Below, piece after piece: positions 18,301 through 26,652 of a stretch of DNA of 41,980 nucleotides. The stretch comes from JABMQB01 sp964408795. Lineage in GTDB: Bacteria > Bacteroidota > Bacteroidia > Bacteroidales > Prolixibacteraceae. The notes below the pieces were generated by a model. The model saw only the letters and a program-made list of their open reading frames with translations, made no database searches and was not told the DNA's origin. Location: assembly GCA_964408795.1 (NCBI GenBank), contig CAYPAW010000115.1, positions 1-41,980 on the forward strand. Direction: 5' to 3'. The position numbers and the translations under genes are program-made. Positions within the stretch are counted from its first letter, which is position 1. Every line of letters begins with the position of its first letter.

Positions 18301-19278
18301 GTCGCACCCTGTGTCGGAAGGTATAGACCACTGATAGGTCCACGTTTCACTCCAGCCGCGGTATTCTTCTCCTTCGCAGATAAAAACCTCTTCGACAATC
18401 TCGTAATTGGATTCCACGGTGAGATGGGTGGTTATGATGCTGTCGCAGCCATTGGCTGCTTTGAAAGTGCGGGTATAAATTCCTGTTTCGGACCAGCCCA
18501 GGTAAGTTTCATTGGCGCAGATGGTTACATGTTCGACCTCATGGATGGGAGTGCAGACTGAAAAAGACCATACCGGGCTTTCTGTAACCTCGTAGGTGTC
18601 GTCGGCACGTACTTTCCACTCATAGGTGTTGCCTGTGTCATCATCGGACAGGTTTAGTGAATAAGTGGGATTCACCAGTTCCTGACTGCAATTCCAGGGT
18701 GATCCAGTCTCACGGGAACAGAATGTATAATACAAATCATCATCGTCATCATCCTGGCAGTTCCATGAGAAGTCAACAGTTCCGGGGGATAGCACCGAAT
18801 GGTCTGCAGGTACCGGGGAGCCGGTAAATTCCGGGGGGTGATTCATCCCGGAAACCGTAATGGTCCATATATCCCCTTTTGTTTCCAGCTCTCCGTCAGA
18901 AGCTGTTACCTGCCATTCAATCGGTTTACCGTATCCTTCTTCGGGAAAATAATGATCCCTGGAATCAAACCTGCTTTCAGTACCTGTATCTATGATCCGG
19001 TGAAAAACAACCACTCCGTTTTGTCGTACAGTAATTTCAACGGTGTAGGTCAGCACATCGCCATCCGGATCGGAACATTGCCATTCCACAATAACAGGAA
19101 GACGTACCGTGGAACCATCGGGAGGAGCAATCAAGACGGGCTTGTCCGGAGGATGATTGACTGCTAATGACGAAACGGCAGGATCTGTTTTTTGTGCCGG
19201 AAGAACCGGGAGTTTCCCGGCAGACAAAGTGTTGCCTGTCAAAAGAAGACTTATTAACAGGGTAAGTATGATTCTCAT
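15361..19278 (-). CDS. giant T9SS surface protein with 15 Cys repeats and four FN3-like modules (paralog 1)
   Basis: This 1305-residue protein has a signal peptide (1-20), two FN3-like modules (about 40-245; NHPPDKPVLIAPPDG, SDPDGD, GKPIEWQVTASDG), eight repeats (to about 617), a third FN3-like module, four repeats, a fourth FN3-like module, three repeats, an Ig-like domain (YLSYQWRDETGDIPGANNPE) and a T9SS tail (VIPNPNQGNFVFRIESG). Each 46-48-residue repeat follows ICEGESYKGWTTEG ... GCDSIVTTHLTV, with one Cys near each end that could form a disulfide. Repeats 8 and 12, just before an FN3-like module, carry IYNGDSYKGW, with Tyr for the first Cys. Repeats 4-5 and 6-7 are a recent 282-bp duplication. 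A surface adhesin or matrix role is likely. Long antisense frames here are shadows of the repeats. Confidence 0.9.
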   Translation of the reverse strand: MRIILTLLISLLLTGNTLSAGKLPVLPAQKTDPAVSSLAVNHPPDKPVLIAPPDGSTVRLPVIVEWQCSDPDGDVLTYTVEITVRQNGVVVFHRIIDTGTESRFDSRDHYFPEEGYGKPIEWQVTASDGELETKGDIWTITVSGMNHPPEFTGSPVPADHSVLSPGTVDFSWNCQDDDDDDLYYTFCSRETGSPWNCSQELVNPTYSLNLSDDDTGNTYEWKVRADDTYEVTESPVWSFSVCTPIHEVEHVTICANETYLGWSETGIYTRTFKAANGCDSIITTHLTVESNYEIVEEVFICEGEEYRGWSETWTYQWSIPSDTGCDTLVTTYLTVLPTDSVTEEVFICEGESYKGHTTTGSFTETLVSRYGCDSIVTTNLTVIPPSETTEHISICEGDNFKGYTEAGTYTDTLVSSLGCDSIVTTIVSVAESVETTAFIVICEGESWKGWTTDGIYKDTLTTIEGCDSIVTTILTVVAPSETTEHISICEGDTYKGYTEAGTYIDTLVSSLGCDSIVTTILSVIENVEITESIVVCEGESWKGWTTEGQYKDTLTAANGCDSIVTTLLTVHPVYHETEEVEIYNGDSYKGWTTSGQYTDTLISVHGCDSIITTHLIVLNNPPDKPTLIFPSNNATVMQPFDIQWEGSDPDGDTLTYTVRIRPQGDELWTASYPTDTANFLTMSGVPYSLLGIPVEWQVVVSDGRDTTFSDTQCFTIKKEIHATEYITICEGESWKGWTTEGQYTDTLTAMNGCDSIVTTWLTVHPSYDVTEEVTICEGEHYLGWTATGQYMQELESIHGCDSLITINLTVLQPSLVTEQFAVCEGESWKGRDTEGEYVDTLTTVLGCDSIVTTFLTVYPVYHETEHVEIYNGDSYKGWTTSGQYNDTLLSVHGCDSIITTHLTVLNNPPEQPILIAPGDHAAVSQPFDVAWECSDADGDAVTFDVRIRAAGSEEWLGSENTGTETSFTIFGLPDIALGKPIEWQVVATDGQDTTYSDIRTVIICGEIQTTEYVSICQGENYKGWELSGQYADTLTAANGCDSIVTTHLTVHPSYLMEESISICQGESYKTWIRSGTYQKKYISAEGCDSTVITHLTVIPKVYKTEFVTICNGDAYEGFTTAGIHQRTLTSAAGCDSVVTTILSLYPSFVPEILVEADTLRADDTYLSYQWRDETGDIPGANNPEYVISRSGTYTLVVTGENGCQHVSEPVQVIHSASPDLTENLKYAVIPNPNQGNFVFRIESGQTHALTLKLMSATGQVIEERRVHFAPANYTEQFTVSHVSKGIYFLVVASEDIQKFEKIIIQ
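17700..18265 (-). repeat. in-gene 282-bp tandem duplication (two repeat units)
   Basis: The stretch around 17781 (cctcggtata ...) recurs at 18063, an exact 282-base (94-codon) offset. Protein repeats 4-5 and 6-7 of paralog 1 are far closer to each other than to other repeats: both pairs start ETTEHISICEGD and share GYTEAGTY and DTLVSSLGCDS. Boundaries are approximate. Confidence 0.7.
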
Positions 19279-19609
19279 GGTTATCTATCCTTTATGAGAG
19301 GCTGTTTTGTTCGTTTCATGCGTGAGAGGATGTTGAGCAATAAGCAGCCTGTTAACAAAATTAAGAAATTCAGAATTCTAAAACGGATAAAAGCCATTTA
19401 ATTTTAACCCGGATTATTCAAAAATAATCCTCCCGATTACCCCGTGACGACTATGATTATGTAATCCTTTTTTTATTAGCTTAACCTCCCAGAATCAAGT
19501 CCGGGGGTCGGGGTTAAAGATCCTGTTCCGGCGTATCATTACGCCGGCTATGTATATAAGTCAACCCTGAAAGGGTGTTGCTGCATATGGAGTTCACTAC
19601 GCCCTGTTC
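19279..19609. other. intergenic region between the two giant paralogs
   Basis: No gene is seen. Two perfect inverted repeats are present: GGATTATT-CAAA-AATAATCC (19411-19430) and CCGGCGT-ATCATT-ACGCCGG (19528-19547). The second lies about 60 bases after the end of paralog 2 and could terminate its transcript, though no T-run follows. The part nearest 19278 must hold any separate promoter for paralog 1; no good TAnnTTTG was found. Confidence 0.45.
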
Positions 19610-22600
19610 TTATTGAATAATGATCTTCTCAGTCTTCCTGAGATTATCCGAAGCGACAACCAGGAAATAGATTCCTTTGCTAACATGGGAGACGGCAAAC
19701 TCTTCGCTGTGGTTTGCCGGAGCGTAGCGAACGGTTCGTTCTTCGATGACCTGTCCGGTGGCAGACATCAGCTTCAGGGTTAAGTCATTGATCCGGCCGG
19801 ATTCCACCCTGAAGATAAAGTTTCCCTTGTTGGGATTGGGAATAACAGCGTATTTCAGGTTTTCTGTCAGGTCCGGGCTTGCAGAGTGGATCACCTGAAC
19901 GGGTTCAGAGACATGCTGACAACCGTTTTCACCGGTTACCACCAGGGTGTATGTTCCGGAGCAATTGATGACATATTCGGGGTTGTTCGCGCCGGGGATA
20001 TCTCCGGTTTCATCCCTCCATTGATACGAAAGATAGGTATCATCGGCCCGCAGTGTGTCGGCTTCCACCAGAATTTCCGGTTCCAAAGAGGGATACAAAG
20101 AGAGGATGGTCGTAACCACACTGTCGCACCCTGCTGCGGAAGTTAACGTTCGCTGGTGAATGCCTGCCGTGGTGAATCCTTCGTAAGCTTCGCCGTTGCA
20201 GATGGTGACATATTCGGTGGTATACACTTTGGGGATAACCGACAGATGAAGAATGATGGTGCTGTCGCATCCGTTTGCAGAAGTCAGGTCCGTTTGATAG
20301 GTGCCGGTTTGGGTATAGCCCTTATAGGATTCTCCCTGGCAGATGGATACGGTTTCTTCCGTGAGATAGGAAGGATGCACGGTCAGATGGGTTGTTACGA
20401 TGCTGTCGCAGCCATTTGTGGCTGTGAGGGTATCGGCATACTGCCCGGTCAGTTCCCAACCTTTGTAATTTTCGCCCTGGCAGATGGAGACATATTCGGA
20501 GGTTTGGATCTCTCCGCAGATCACCACGGTATGGATCTCGCTGTAGGTGGTATCCTGGCCATCGGTAGCTACAACCTGCCATTCGATAGGTTTCCCCAGG
20601 ACGATGTCGGGCAGGCCGAAAATGGTGAAGGATGTTTCGATGCCGGTATTTTCCGAGCCGATCCACTCTTGCGAACCGGCGGCCCGTATGCGGACGTCGA
20701 AGGTCACTGCATCCCCATCGGGATCGGAACATTCCCACTCCACGACAAAGGGTTGGCTAACCGCTGCGTAGTCCTCGGGAGCTATCAGAACCGGTTGTTC
20801 GGGAGGATTGTTCAGGACCGTCAGATAGGTGGTGATGATGCTGTCGCAGCCATGGACCGAGATCAGGGTGTCGTTATACTCTCCGGAGGTGGTACATCCC
20901 TTGTAGGAATCGCCGTTGTAAATTTCCACATTCTCGGTTTCATGGTATACCGGATAAACAGTCAGATAGGTTGTCACAATGCTGTCACAGCCATGCACTG
21001 TTGTTAAGGTATCAGCGTATTCCCCTGCTGTATCGCGACCTTTCCAGGATTCCCCTTCACAGATAGCTACATTGTCCTCCTGTTGAAACGTGGGATTCAC
21101 CGTTAACCAGGTTGTGACAATGCTGTCGTAACCGGCAGTTGTGGTTAATGTATCTTTATATTGTCCTTCTGTGGTCCATCCCTTATAGGATTCTCCTTCA
21201 CAGATTGATACGTATTCGGTTTCGTAGATATATTCAGCAATTGTAACAGACCAGATGTCGCTGTAGGTTGTATCCTGGCCATCGTGAGCCATGACCTGCC
21301 ATTCGATAGGAATGCCAAACACAAAATCAGGCAGTCCGTCAATCGTATAGTAGGTAATCGTATCCACATTTTGTGAAGCAGCCCACAGGATATTTCCCTG
21401 GGGTCTGATCCGTACGGTGTAGGTCAGGGTATCCCCATCGGGATCCGAACACTCCCATTCCACATCGAAAGGTTGCATTACGATAGCATTGTTTGGCGGG
21501 GCGATCAGTGCAGGTTTATCCGGTGCGTTGTTCAGAACGGTCAGGTGGGTGGTGATGATGCTGTCGCAGCCATGGACAGAGACCAGGGTATCATTATATG
21601 CTCCGGTTGTGGTCCATCCTTTGTAGGAATCGCCGTTGTAGATTTCCACCTCCTCGGTATCATGAAATACCGGATTGACGGTCAGGTGGGTGGTAACGAT
21701 GCTGTCACAGCCGTTTACAGCGGTTAACGTATCTTTATACTGGCCTTCGGTATCCCATCCTTTCCAGGACTCTCCTTCGCAGATTGCAATATCCTCTGTT
21801 ACCCTGAGAGGCTCAATGAGGGTGAGGTGGGTGGTCACCATGCTGTCGCATCCATACATTGATTCCAGTTCTCTTGAATAGGTACCTTCTGTGGTCCATC
21901 CTTCATAATTATCTCCTTCGCAGATGGCTATATTTTCTATAACATCGTAGGTAGGATTTACGGTCAGCACGGTGGTTACAATGCTATCGCAACCATGTTG
22001 GGATATGAGTTCCCGGGTATAGGTTCCTTCGGAGGTCCATCCCTGATAACTTTCCCCTTCACAGATAGCGATGTATTCTGTTGTTTCGATAACATCCACA
22101 ATGAGGATGGTTGTGGTCACTATGCTGTCGCATCCATGTACGGATACGAGGTTATCAACATAGGTGCCGGCTTCCGTATGGCCCCGGTAGGAATCTCCTT
22201 CGCACAGGGTAACGGTTTCCGTGACATGGTAAGGTTCGATAACGGTAAGGTTTGTAGTTACCACACTGTCGCACCCGTGTGTTGAAACCAGTGTTTCGGT
22301 AAAGCTGCCGCTGGTTGTATGGCCTTTGTAGCTTTCTCCTTCGCAGATAAAAACGTCTTCGGTAACAAATTGCGCAGGCCAGACCGTCAGATGGGTTGTT
22401 ACCAGGGTGTCGCAACCGGTGGTGGCAGGTTTGTACCACTGCCAGGTTCCGGTTTCATTCCGGAAAAGGTACGTTTCTCCTTCACATATTTCTACGTATT
22501 CAATAATTTCAGGATTGGATTCAACGGTAAGGTTTGTAGTTACAATGCTGTCGCAACCGTTGGCTGCCTTCAGGGTGCGCGTATAGGTTCCGGTTTCGGA

Positions 22601-23392
22601 CCAGTCCAGGTAGGTTTCATTGGCGCAGATGGTTACATCTTCGGTTGTCTCAAAAGGTGTGCACACGGAAAATAACCATTCCGGGCTTTGGGTTACTTCA
22701 TATCCGTCGTCAGCACGTACTTTCCATTCAAAAGTTTTACCGGCATCATCTTCGGTAATGTCCAGGGAATAATTGGCAGATAATAATCCCTGGGCACATT
22801 CCCAAACAGGAGCTCCTGCTTCCCGGTAACAAAAGGTATAACGCAGAAAATCGTAATCGGCATCCGTGCATTTCCAGGAAAAATCGATTCTTCCGGGGGC
22901 TGTCAATGATTGGTCAGCAGGGACTGGAGAACCGGAAAATACTGGGGGATTGTTCATGCCGGAAACAGTAACGGTCCAAACATCCCCGGTTGTTTGTAGT
23001 TCCCCGTCGGAAGCGGTTACCTGAAATTCTATGGGCAGGCCATACGCTTCCTCCGGAATATTATCATAATCCCTGGAATCAAAACGGCTTTCGGTCCCTG
23101 TGTTCACGGTTTCCTCATACACTATCTGGCCACCCATTCGTATGCTGACATGTACAGAGTACGTCAGTACATCCCCGTCAGGATCTGTACAGTCCCATTC
23201 CACAACAGCCGGAAGACGTACCGTGGAACCATCGGGAGGAGTAATCAGAACGGGTTTGTTCGGGGGATGATTCACAGGCGCCGATCCATCAGGAAGCGGG
23301 GTGCTTGATGAAGAATTATTAAGAGGAATACCGGTAGCCGAAAGCATACCAAGTAAAAAAACATGCCAAATAAAGACACTGATTCGTTTCAT
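19610..23392 (-). CDS. giant T9SS surface protein with 14 Cys repeats and four FN3-like modules (paralog 2)
   Basis: Starting at the ATG at 23392 (MKRISVFIWHVFLLG, a clear signal peptide) gives 1260 residues; an upstream ATG at 23455 would only add an unlikely leader. The order matches paralog 1: two FN3-like modules, eight repeats, FN3-like, three repeats, FN3-like, three repeats, Ig-like domain and T9SS tail (VIPNPNKGNFIFRVESG). It has one repeat fewer in the second block, which accounts for the 45-residue difference. Repeat 9 has GYDS in place of GCDS, losing one Cys, and repeat 11 gains a Cys (YKGCTTSG). The C-terminal third is nearly identical to paralog 1, while the middle repeats diverge. 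Both should be surface-attached by T9SS and may bind partners or each other. Confidence 0.9.
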   Translation of the reverse strand: MKRISVFIWHVFLLGMLSATGIPLNNSSSSTPLPDGSAPVNHPPNKPVLITPPDGSTVRLPAVVEWDCTDPDGDVLTYSVHVSIRMGGQIVYEETVNTGTESRFDSRDYDNIPEEAYGLPIEFQVTASDGELQTTGDVWTVTVSGMNNPPVFSGSPVPADQSLTAPGRIDFSWKCTDADYDFLRYTFCYREAGAPVWECAQGLLSANYSLDITEDDAGKTFEWKVRADDGYEVTQSPEWLFSVCTPFETTEDVTICANETYLDWSETGTYTRTLKAANGCDSIVTTNLTVESNPEIIEYVEICEGETYLFRNETGTWQWYKPATTGCDTLVTTHLTVWPAQFVTEDVFICEGESYKGHTTSGSFTETLVSTHGCDSVVTTNLTVIEPYHVTETVTLCEGDSYRGHTEAGTYVDNLVSVHGCDSIVTTTILIVDVIETTEYIAICEGESYQGWTSEGTYTRELISQHGCDSIVTTVLTVNPTYDVIENIAICEGDNYEGWTTEGTYSRELESMYGCDSMVTTHLTLIEPLRVTEDIAICEGESWKGWDTEGQYKDTLTAVNGCDSIVTTHLTVNPVFHDTEEVEIYNGDSYKGWTTTGAYNDTLVSVHGCDSIITTHLTVLNNAPDKPALIAPPNNAIVMQPFDVEWECSDPDGDTLTYTVRIRPQGNILWAASQNVDTITYYTIDGLPDFVFGIPIEWQVMAHDGQDTTYSDIWSVTIAEYIYETEYVSICEGESYKGWTTEGQYKDTLTTTAGYDSIVTTWLTVNPTFQQEDNVAICEGESWKGRDTAGEYADTLTTVHGCDSIVTTYLTVYPVYHETENVEIYNGDSYKGCTTSGEYNDTLISVHGCDSIITTYLTVLNNPPEQPVLIAPEDYAAVSQPFVVEWECSDPDGDAVTFDVRIRAAGSQEWIGSENTGIETSFTIFGLPDIVLGKPIEWQVVATDGQDTTYSEIHTVVICGEIQTSEYVSICQGENYKGWELTGQYADTLTATNGCDSIVTTHLTVHPSYLTEETVSICQGESYKGYTQTGTYQTDLTSANGCDSTIILHLSVIPKVYTTEYVTICNGEAYEGFTTAGIHQRTLTSAAGCDSVVTTILSLYPSLEPEILVEADTLRADDTYLSYQWRDETGDIPGANNPEYVINCSGTYTLVVTGENGCQHVSEPVQVIHSASPDLTENLKYAVIPNPNKGNFIFRVESGRINDLTLKLMSATGQVIEERTVRYAPANHSEEFAVSHVSKGIYFLVVASDNLRKTEKIIIQ

Positions 23393-23443
23393 TTCTGAGG
23401 ATTTAATAAGTAAAAAACGCAGCATGGTTGCATTGCTGTATGC

Positions 23444-23451
23444 CAAAAGTA
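23444..23451 (-). promoter_or_regulatory. Bacteroidota -7 box (TACTTTTG) upstream of paralog 2
   Basis: On the minus strand TACTTTTG matches the TAnnTTTG -7 consensus exactly and lies 51 bases before the chosen ATG at 23392. A TTG about 15 bases further upstream could serve as the -33 element, though the spacing is short. It also favours the 23392 start over 23455, because a transcript starting here would begin after the upstream ATG. Confidence 0.45.
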
Positions 23452-23578
23452 ACAAAAAGGGTTAAACAAGTTCACAATAATTTCTGAAAAATACGAATTT
23501 TATTACCAACATACATCCACCGGTATTTCGCTTCCAATCATGGATTTAGTATTCAGGCAAGCGATGTTCGGCTGCTGT

Positions 23579-25534
23579 TTACTGTTGAATGTCCATTTTT
23601 GCCATTACAATGCTGTATCCCGGCACCTCCAGGGTATTTCTTTTAAAGGTCAATGGAGAAGTTTCAATTTTCACCCTGGGTTCCTGATCCGGTTCGTTGT
23701 AAATCTCCGGATCGGGGTGGTGTATGATCCATTGTTGACCTTTTTTGGAAGGTTTCAGGGTGTTAAAACTGAACGGTACTTTTTCAGCGTTGGGTGTACT
23801 GTTCACAACGGCAAGGGTCAGTTGTTTTTTGTCTTCTGTGAGAGCCACAGCCACATCGAGTCCGGGTTGGTTGTTTTCGATTTTCACGGGGATGGTTCCG
23901 AACTCATTGCGGTATAGAACCAGCGGAAGTCCTGTGGTAGCGAATCCTGCGGTTGTCCGGGTTGTTTTGATACAACCGATCACATTCACAGTTTGGGCAT
24001 AATTGGCCATGAAAAAGAGGTCGCTGTTCCGGAAATATTCATGCAAACCCTGGGCTACCCCCAAAGCATCTTTCAGGTGATAACGGACGCCCAGTTCCCC
24101 ATAAATATAATCGCCGTACCAGTAATTCCATTCATCCATGGCAATGCGGATATTTTTCTCTGCCAGTCCGGGTATTTCATTCCGGTAGTTCCGGTGGGCC
24201 TCAGCGACATTTCGAATGGCGTTTTTCAGTTGGGCAATATGGGCTGTATCTTCGTTCATTTCACGACAGTAGATATGTTCGCTGATCAGGTTCATGGCTT
24301 CCGAGCAATGTTCCAGCATGGTTTGGCTCCATTCGCCTACTGCACCGACCCCGATCAGTTGAGCTTCCGGGTCAATTTTCCAGATGGCTTCAGCCATGGC
24401 GTTGTGTTTTTTGACATATTCTTCCAGGGGCATGTGTCCCAGTTGCCAGTCGCCATACATCTCATTGCCTACGGCCCACCATTGGATGTAGTAAGGTTCG
24501 GGGTGTCCGTTTTGGGCTCTCAGCTGGCCCATTTCGGTATATTCTGAGCCGTTGCAGTATTCGATTTCCCTGGCAACTTCATCAACGGTTCCCAGTCCGG
24601 TATTTACAGCAATGAAAGGTTCTGCCCCGAGGAGTTCCATGAGCTCCATGTACTCATGAATTCCCACATCGTTGTGTTCCACTCCTTTCCAGGCAGGATT
24701 TTTCCGTGGGGGTCGTTTATCGCGTTCTCCGATGCCATCCATCCAGTTGTAGCCGCTCACAAAGTTGCCTCCCGGCCAGCGGTAAACCGGTGCATTCAAC
24801 TCTTTAAGCAATGCCACCACATCTTTTCTCCAGCCTTTGATGTTATCGGAAGGCATCAGGGATACGGTGCCGATATGAAATTGCCCGGCTCCTTTGCTTA
24901 CAATGGAGAGGGTAACCTCATCGCTTGAAAAATCAGGCGTAAAAGCAAAAGGATAACGGCTATATTCGTTGCTAATCTCCTTGATTTCTTTTGTGAGGGT
25001 ATTGCCTTCGGGGGTTGATAACCGCACAATCACCGGTAAAACCTCCCGGGCACCTGACAGCACAACATGGCCGTTGTATTCTTTATGGGCTACCACCGCA
25101 AGCCGGCCATGTTGAATGCCTGCTTCGGAACCATCGCCGGGGATATTTACCTGTACCGACTGTTCTCCGGTATAAGGATGCTGCCGATCCATGGTCACCG
25201 CATTCATCCCACCAACCATTTCCCAGGGTGAACCATTCAGATAAGTGTAAGGACCGGTATTCCAGAAGCTGTCTGAATCCTGGGCCCAGGGATCAAAATC
25301 AGCTTTTACAGGGTAATAAAACTTCCGGTCTTCAAGCATCTCTGCCCAAATGCCACCGTAGATACACTGACCCAGGTGTTCAATAAACTGACCATAAATA
25401 TATTTCTCAATGGGTTCTCCGGTATGGCTGAGGTCTACCTGAACAGCATGCTCAGGAACTGCCGGCTGACACTTAACCAGGGTTAAAACAACAATCAGAA
25501 GAAAAAAGGGGGGAAGCAAATGGATTCGTTTCAT
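23579..25534 (-). CDS. GH51 alpha-L-arabinofuranosidase
   Basis: The ATG at 25534 gives a 651-residue protein with a hydrophobic signal ending VLTLVKC (possible lipidated Cys22); an earlier ATG at 25570 adds an unlikely leader. GH51 hallmarks are plain: YIYGQFIEHLGQCIYGGIWA (45-64), EMLEDRKF, YRWPGGNFVSGYNW (251-264), acid/base Glu358 in WWAVGNEMYG and nucleophile Glu468 in IAMDEWNYW. A beta domain follows to the C-terminus. It releases terminal alpha-L-arabinofuranosyl residues from plant polysaccharides such as arabinan and arabinoxylan, probably in the periplasm or on the outer membrane. No SusC/SusD pair is in this window, so it is not in a classical utilisation locus. It diverges from the TIM-barrel gene at 25693. 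Confidence 0.92.
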   Translation of the reverse strand: MKRIHLLPPFFLLIVVLTLVKCQPAVPEHAVQVDLSHTGEPIEKYIYGQFIEHLGQCIYGGIWAEMLEDRKFYYPVKADFDPWAQDSDSFWNTGPYTYLNGSPWEMVGGMNAVTMDRQHPYTGEQSVQVNIPGDGSEAGIQHGRLAVVAHKEYNGHVVLSGAREVLPVIVRLSTPEGNTLTKEIKEISNEYSRYPFAFTPDFSSDEVTLSIVSKGAGQFHIGTVSLMPSDNIKGWRKDVVALLKELNAPVYRWPGGNFVSGYNWMDGIGERDKRPPRKNPAWKGVEHNDVGIHEYMELMELLGAEPFIAVNTGLGTVDEVAREIEYCNGSEYTEMGQLRAQNGHPEPYYIQWWAVGNEMYGDWQLGHMPLEEYVKKHNAMAEAIWKIDPEAQLIGVGAVGEWSQTMLEHCSEAMNLISEHIYCREMNEDTAHIAQLKNAIRNVAEAHRNYRNEIPGLAEKNIRIAMDEWNYWYGDYIYGELGVRYHLKDALGVAQGLHEYFRNSDLFFMANYAQTVNVIGCIKTTRTTAGFATTGLPLVLYRNEFGTIPVKIENNQPGLDVAVALTEDKKQLTLAVVNSTPNAEKVPFSFNTLKPSKKGQQWIIHHPDPEIYNEPDQEPRVKIETSPLTFKRNTLEVPGYSIVMAKMDIQQ

Positions 25535-25692
25535 GATCGATTTTTTTAGGTGAATGATCTTTTTGTACACGCCTTAAAAATAACAAAAATTTTATGGAGG
25601 ATAAAAAGAGGGAACATCCCTATTTCGGAATTTTTAAATCTGCTGTTTTAATGATACCTTAGAATCCTGAATGAACCGATAAAAACCTGACT

Positions 25693-26541
25693 ATGAAAAA
25701 ACTTAACCGACGCAGTTTTCTCCGTGCCACAGCAGCCGGGATGGCAACTACAGTAATATTCCCCTTTGGTTTATCGGGTTGCAAAAGATCAAAACTGGAA
25801 TTTGGTTTCCAGTCATGGACACTTCGTGAACAACTGGCTGAAGATTTTTCCGGTACCTTAAAGAGAATGGCAGAGATGGGGTATAGCAGCATTGAAATGT
25901 GTTCTCCGTTAGGCTATAAAGACTCAGGTTTCGGATCCTTTCAGGCCATGAAAGGTTCCGAAATAAGAAAAATCATTGAAGATGCCGGCCTGGTGTGCCA
26001 AAGTGCGCATTACACTTTTGATGAATTGAAAAACAACCTCGAAAACCGGATTGAATGGTCGCATGAAATGGGCATCAAGCAGATCATCTTATCCAGTTTC
26101 TGGATCCCCGAAGGATCGCTGGATGAGTACCTTCAGGCTTGCGATCAGTTGAATCGCATCGCCGGGAACATCCAGAAAGCCGGCCTGATAACCGGATTTC
26201 ATAATCATCACATGGAATTTGAGAAAAGGAACGATACATTGATTTATGATGCATTGATGAACCGGCTCGATCCGGACCTGGTAAAGATGCAGTTCCAGGT
26301 TGCCGTCATCAACATAGGGTATAAAGCGGCCGATTATTTCCGCCAATATCCGGGCCGGTTTATTTCGGCTCATCTTGCCGACTGGTCGCAGGAAAAAGAG
26401 ACTCAGGTACCTATCGGGCAGGGAATGGTGGATTGGAATGAATTTTTCGAGGCGGCCAAAGTGGGAGGAGTTGAAAACTATTTTGTGGAGATGGAACCGG
26501 CAGCATTTGAAGAAAGTGCCAGATTCCTGAAAACTCTGTAA
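25693..26541 (+). CDS. Tat-exported sugar phosphate isomerase/epimerase-like TIM-barrel protein
   Basis: This 282-residue protein starts with a twin-arginine signal (MKKLNRRSFLRATAAGM) running into a hydrophobic stretch and SGC, which could be a lipobox. The rest fits the AP-endonuclease-family-2 / xylose-isomerase-like TIM barrel: LEFGFQSWTLREQL, MAEMGYSSIEMCSP, a metal-site-type GFHNHHMEFEK motif (about residue 171), and a final VEMEP strand. Relatives act on sugars or inositols with a divalent metal. Tat export implies folding before transport, in keeping with a metal enzyme. It shares a 158-base divergent region with the arabinofuranosidase and may be co-regulated with it. The exact substrate is unknown. 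Confidence 0.82.
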   Translation: MKKLNRRSFLRATAAGMATTVIFPFGLSGCKRSKLEFGFQSWTLREQLAEDFSGTLKRMAEMGYSSIEMCSPLGYKDSGFGSFQAMKGSEIRKIIEDAGLVCQSAHYTFDELKNNLENRIEWSHEMGIKQIILSSFWIPEGSLDEYLQACDQLNRIAGNIQKAGLITGFHNHHMEFEKRNDTLIYDALMNRLDPDLVKMQFQVAVINIGYKAADYFRQYPGRFISAHLADWSQEKETQVPIGQGMVDWNEFFEAAKVGGVENYFVEMEPAAFEESARFLKTL

Positions 26542-26547
26542 TCATGC

Positions 26548-26570
26548 AGGTTCTATAATACTGGAACCTT
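26548..26570 (+). terminator. possible terminator after the TIM-barrel gene
   Basis: AGGTTC (26548-26553) pairs with GAACCT (26564-26569) across a 10-base loop and is followed by a short T-run. It begins 6 bases after the stop codon and lies between convergent genes. The T-run is weak. Confidence 0.35.
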
Positions 26571-26652
26571 TCGTATGGCATGTCGAAAAGTTCCGCTGGG
26601 AAAAAGGAATGCCCGGATGAACCGTATCAACCCGTACAAAGGGAATTTTCTG

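Noticed and set aside
15361..23392. CRISPR-like periodicity of about 140 bp in this region
   Set aside because: The period is protein-coding; repeats differ at third codon positions and encode 46-48-residue units.
23393..23455. Upstream start of giant paralog 2
   Set aside because: It would place 21 residues before a clear signal peptide; the -7 box at 23444-23451 lies inside this stretch.
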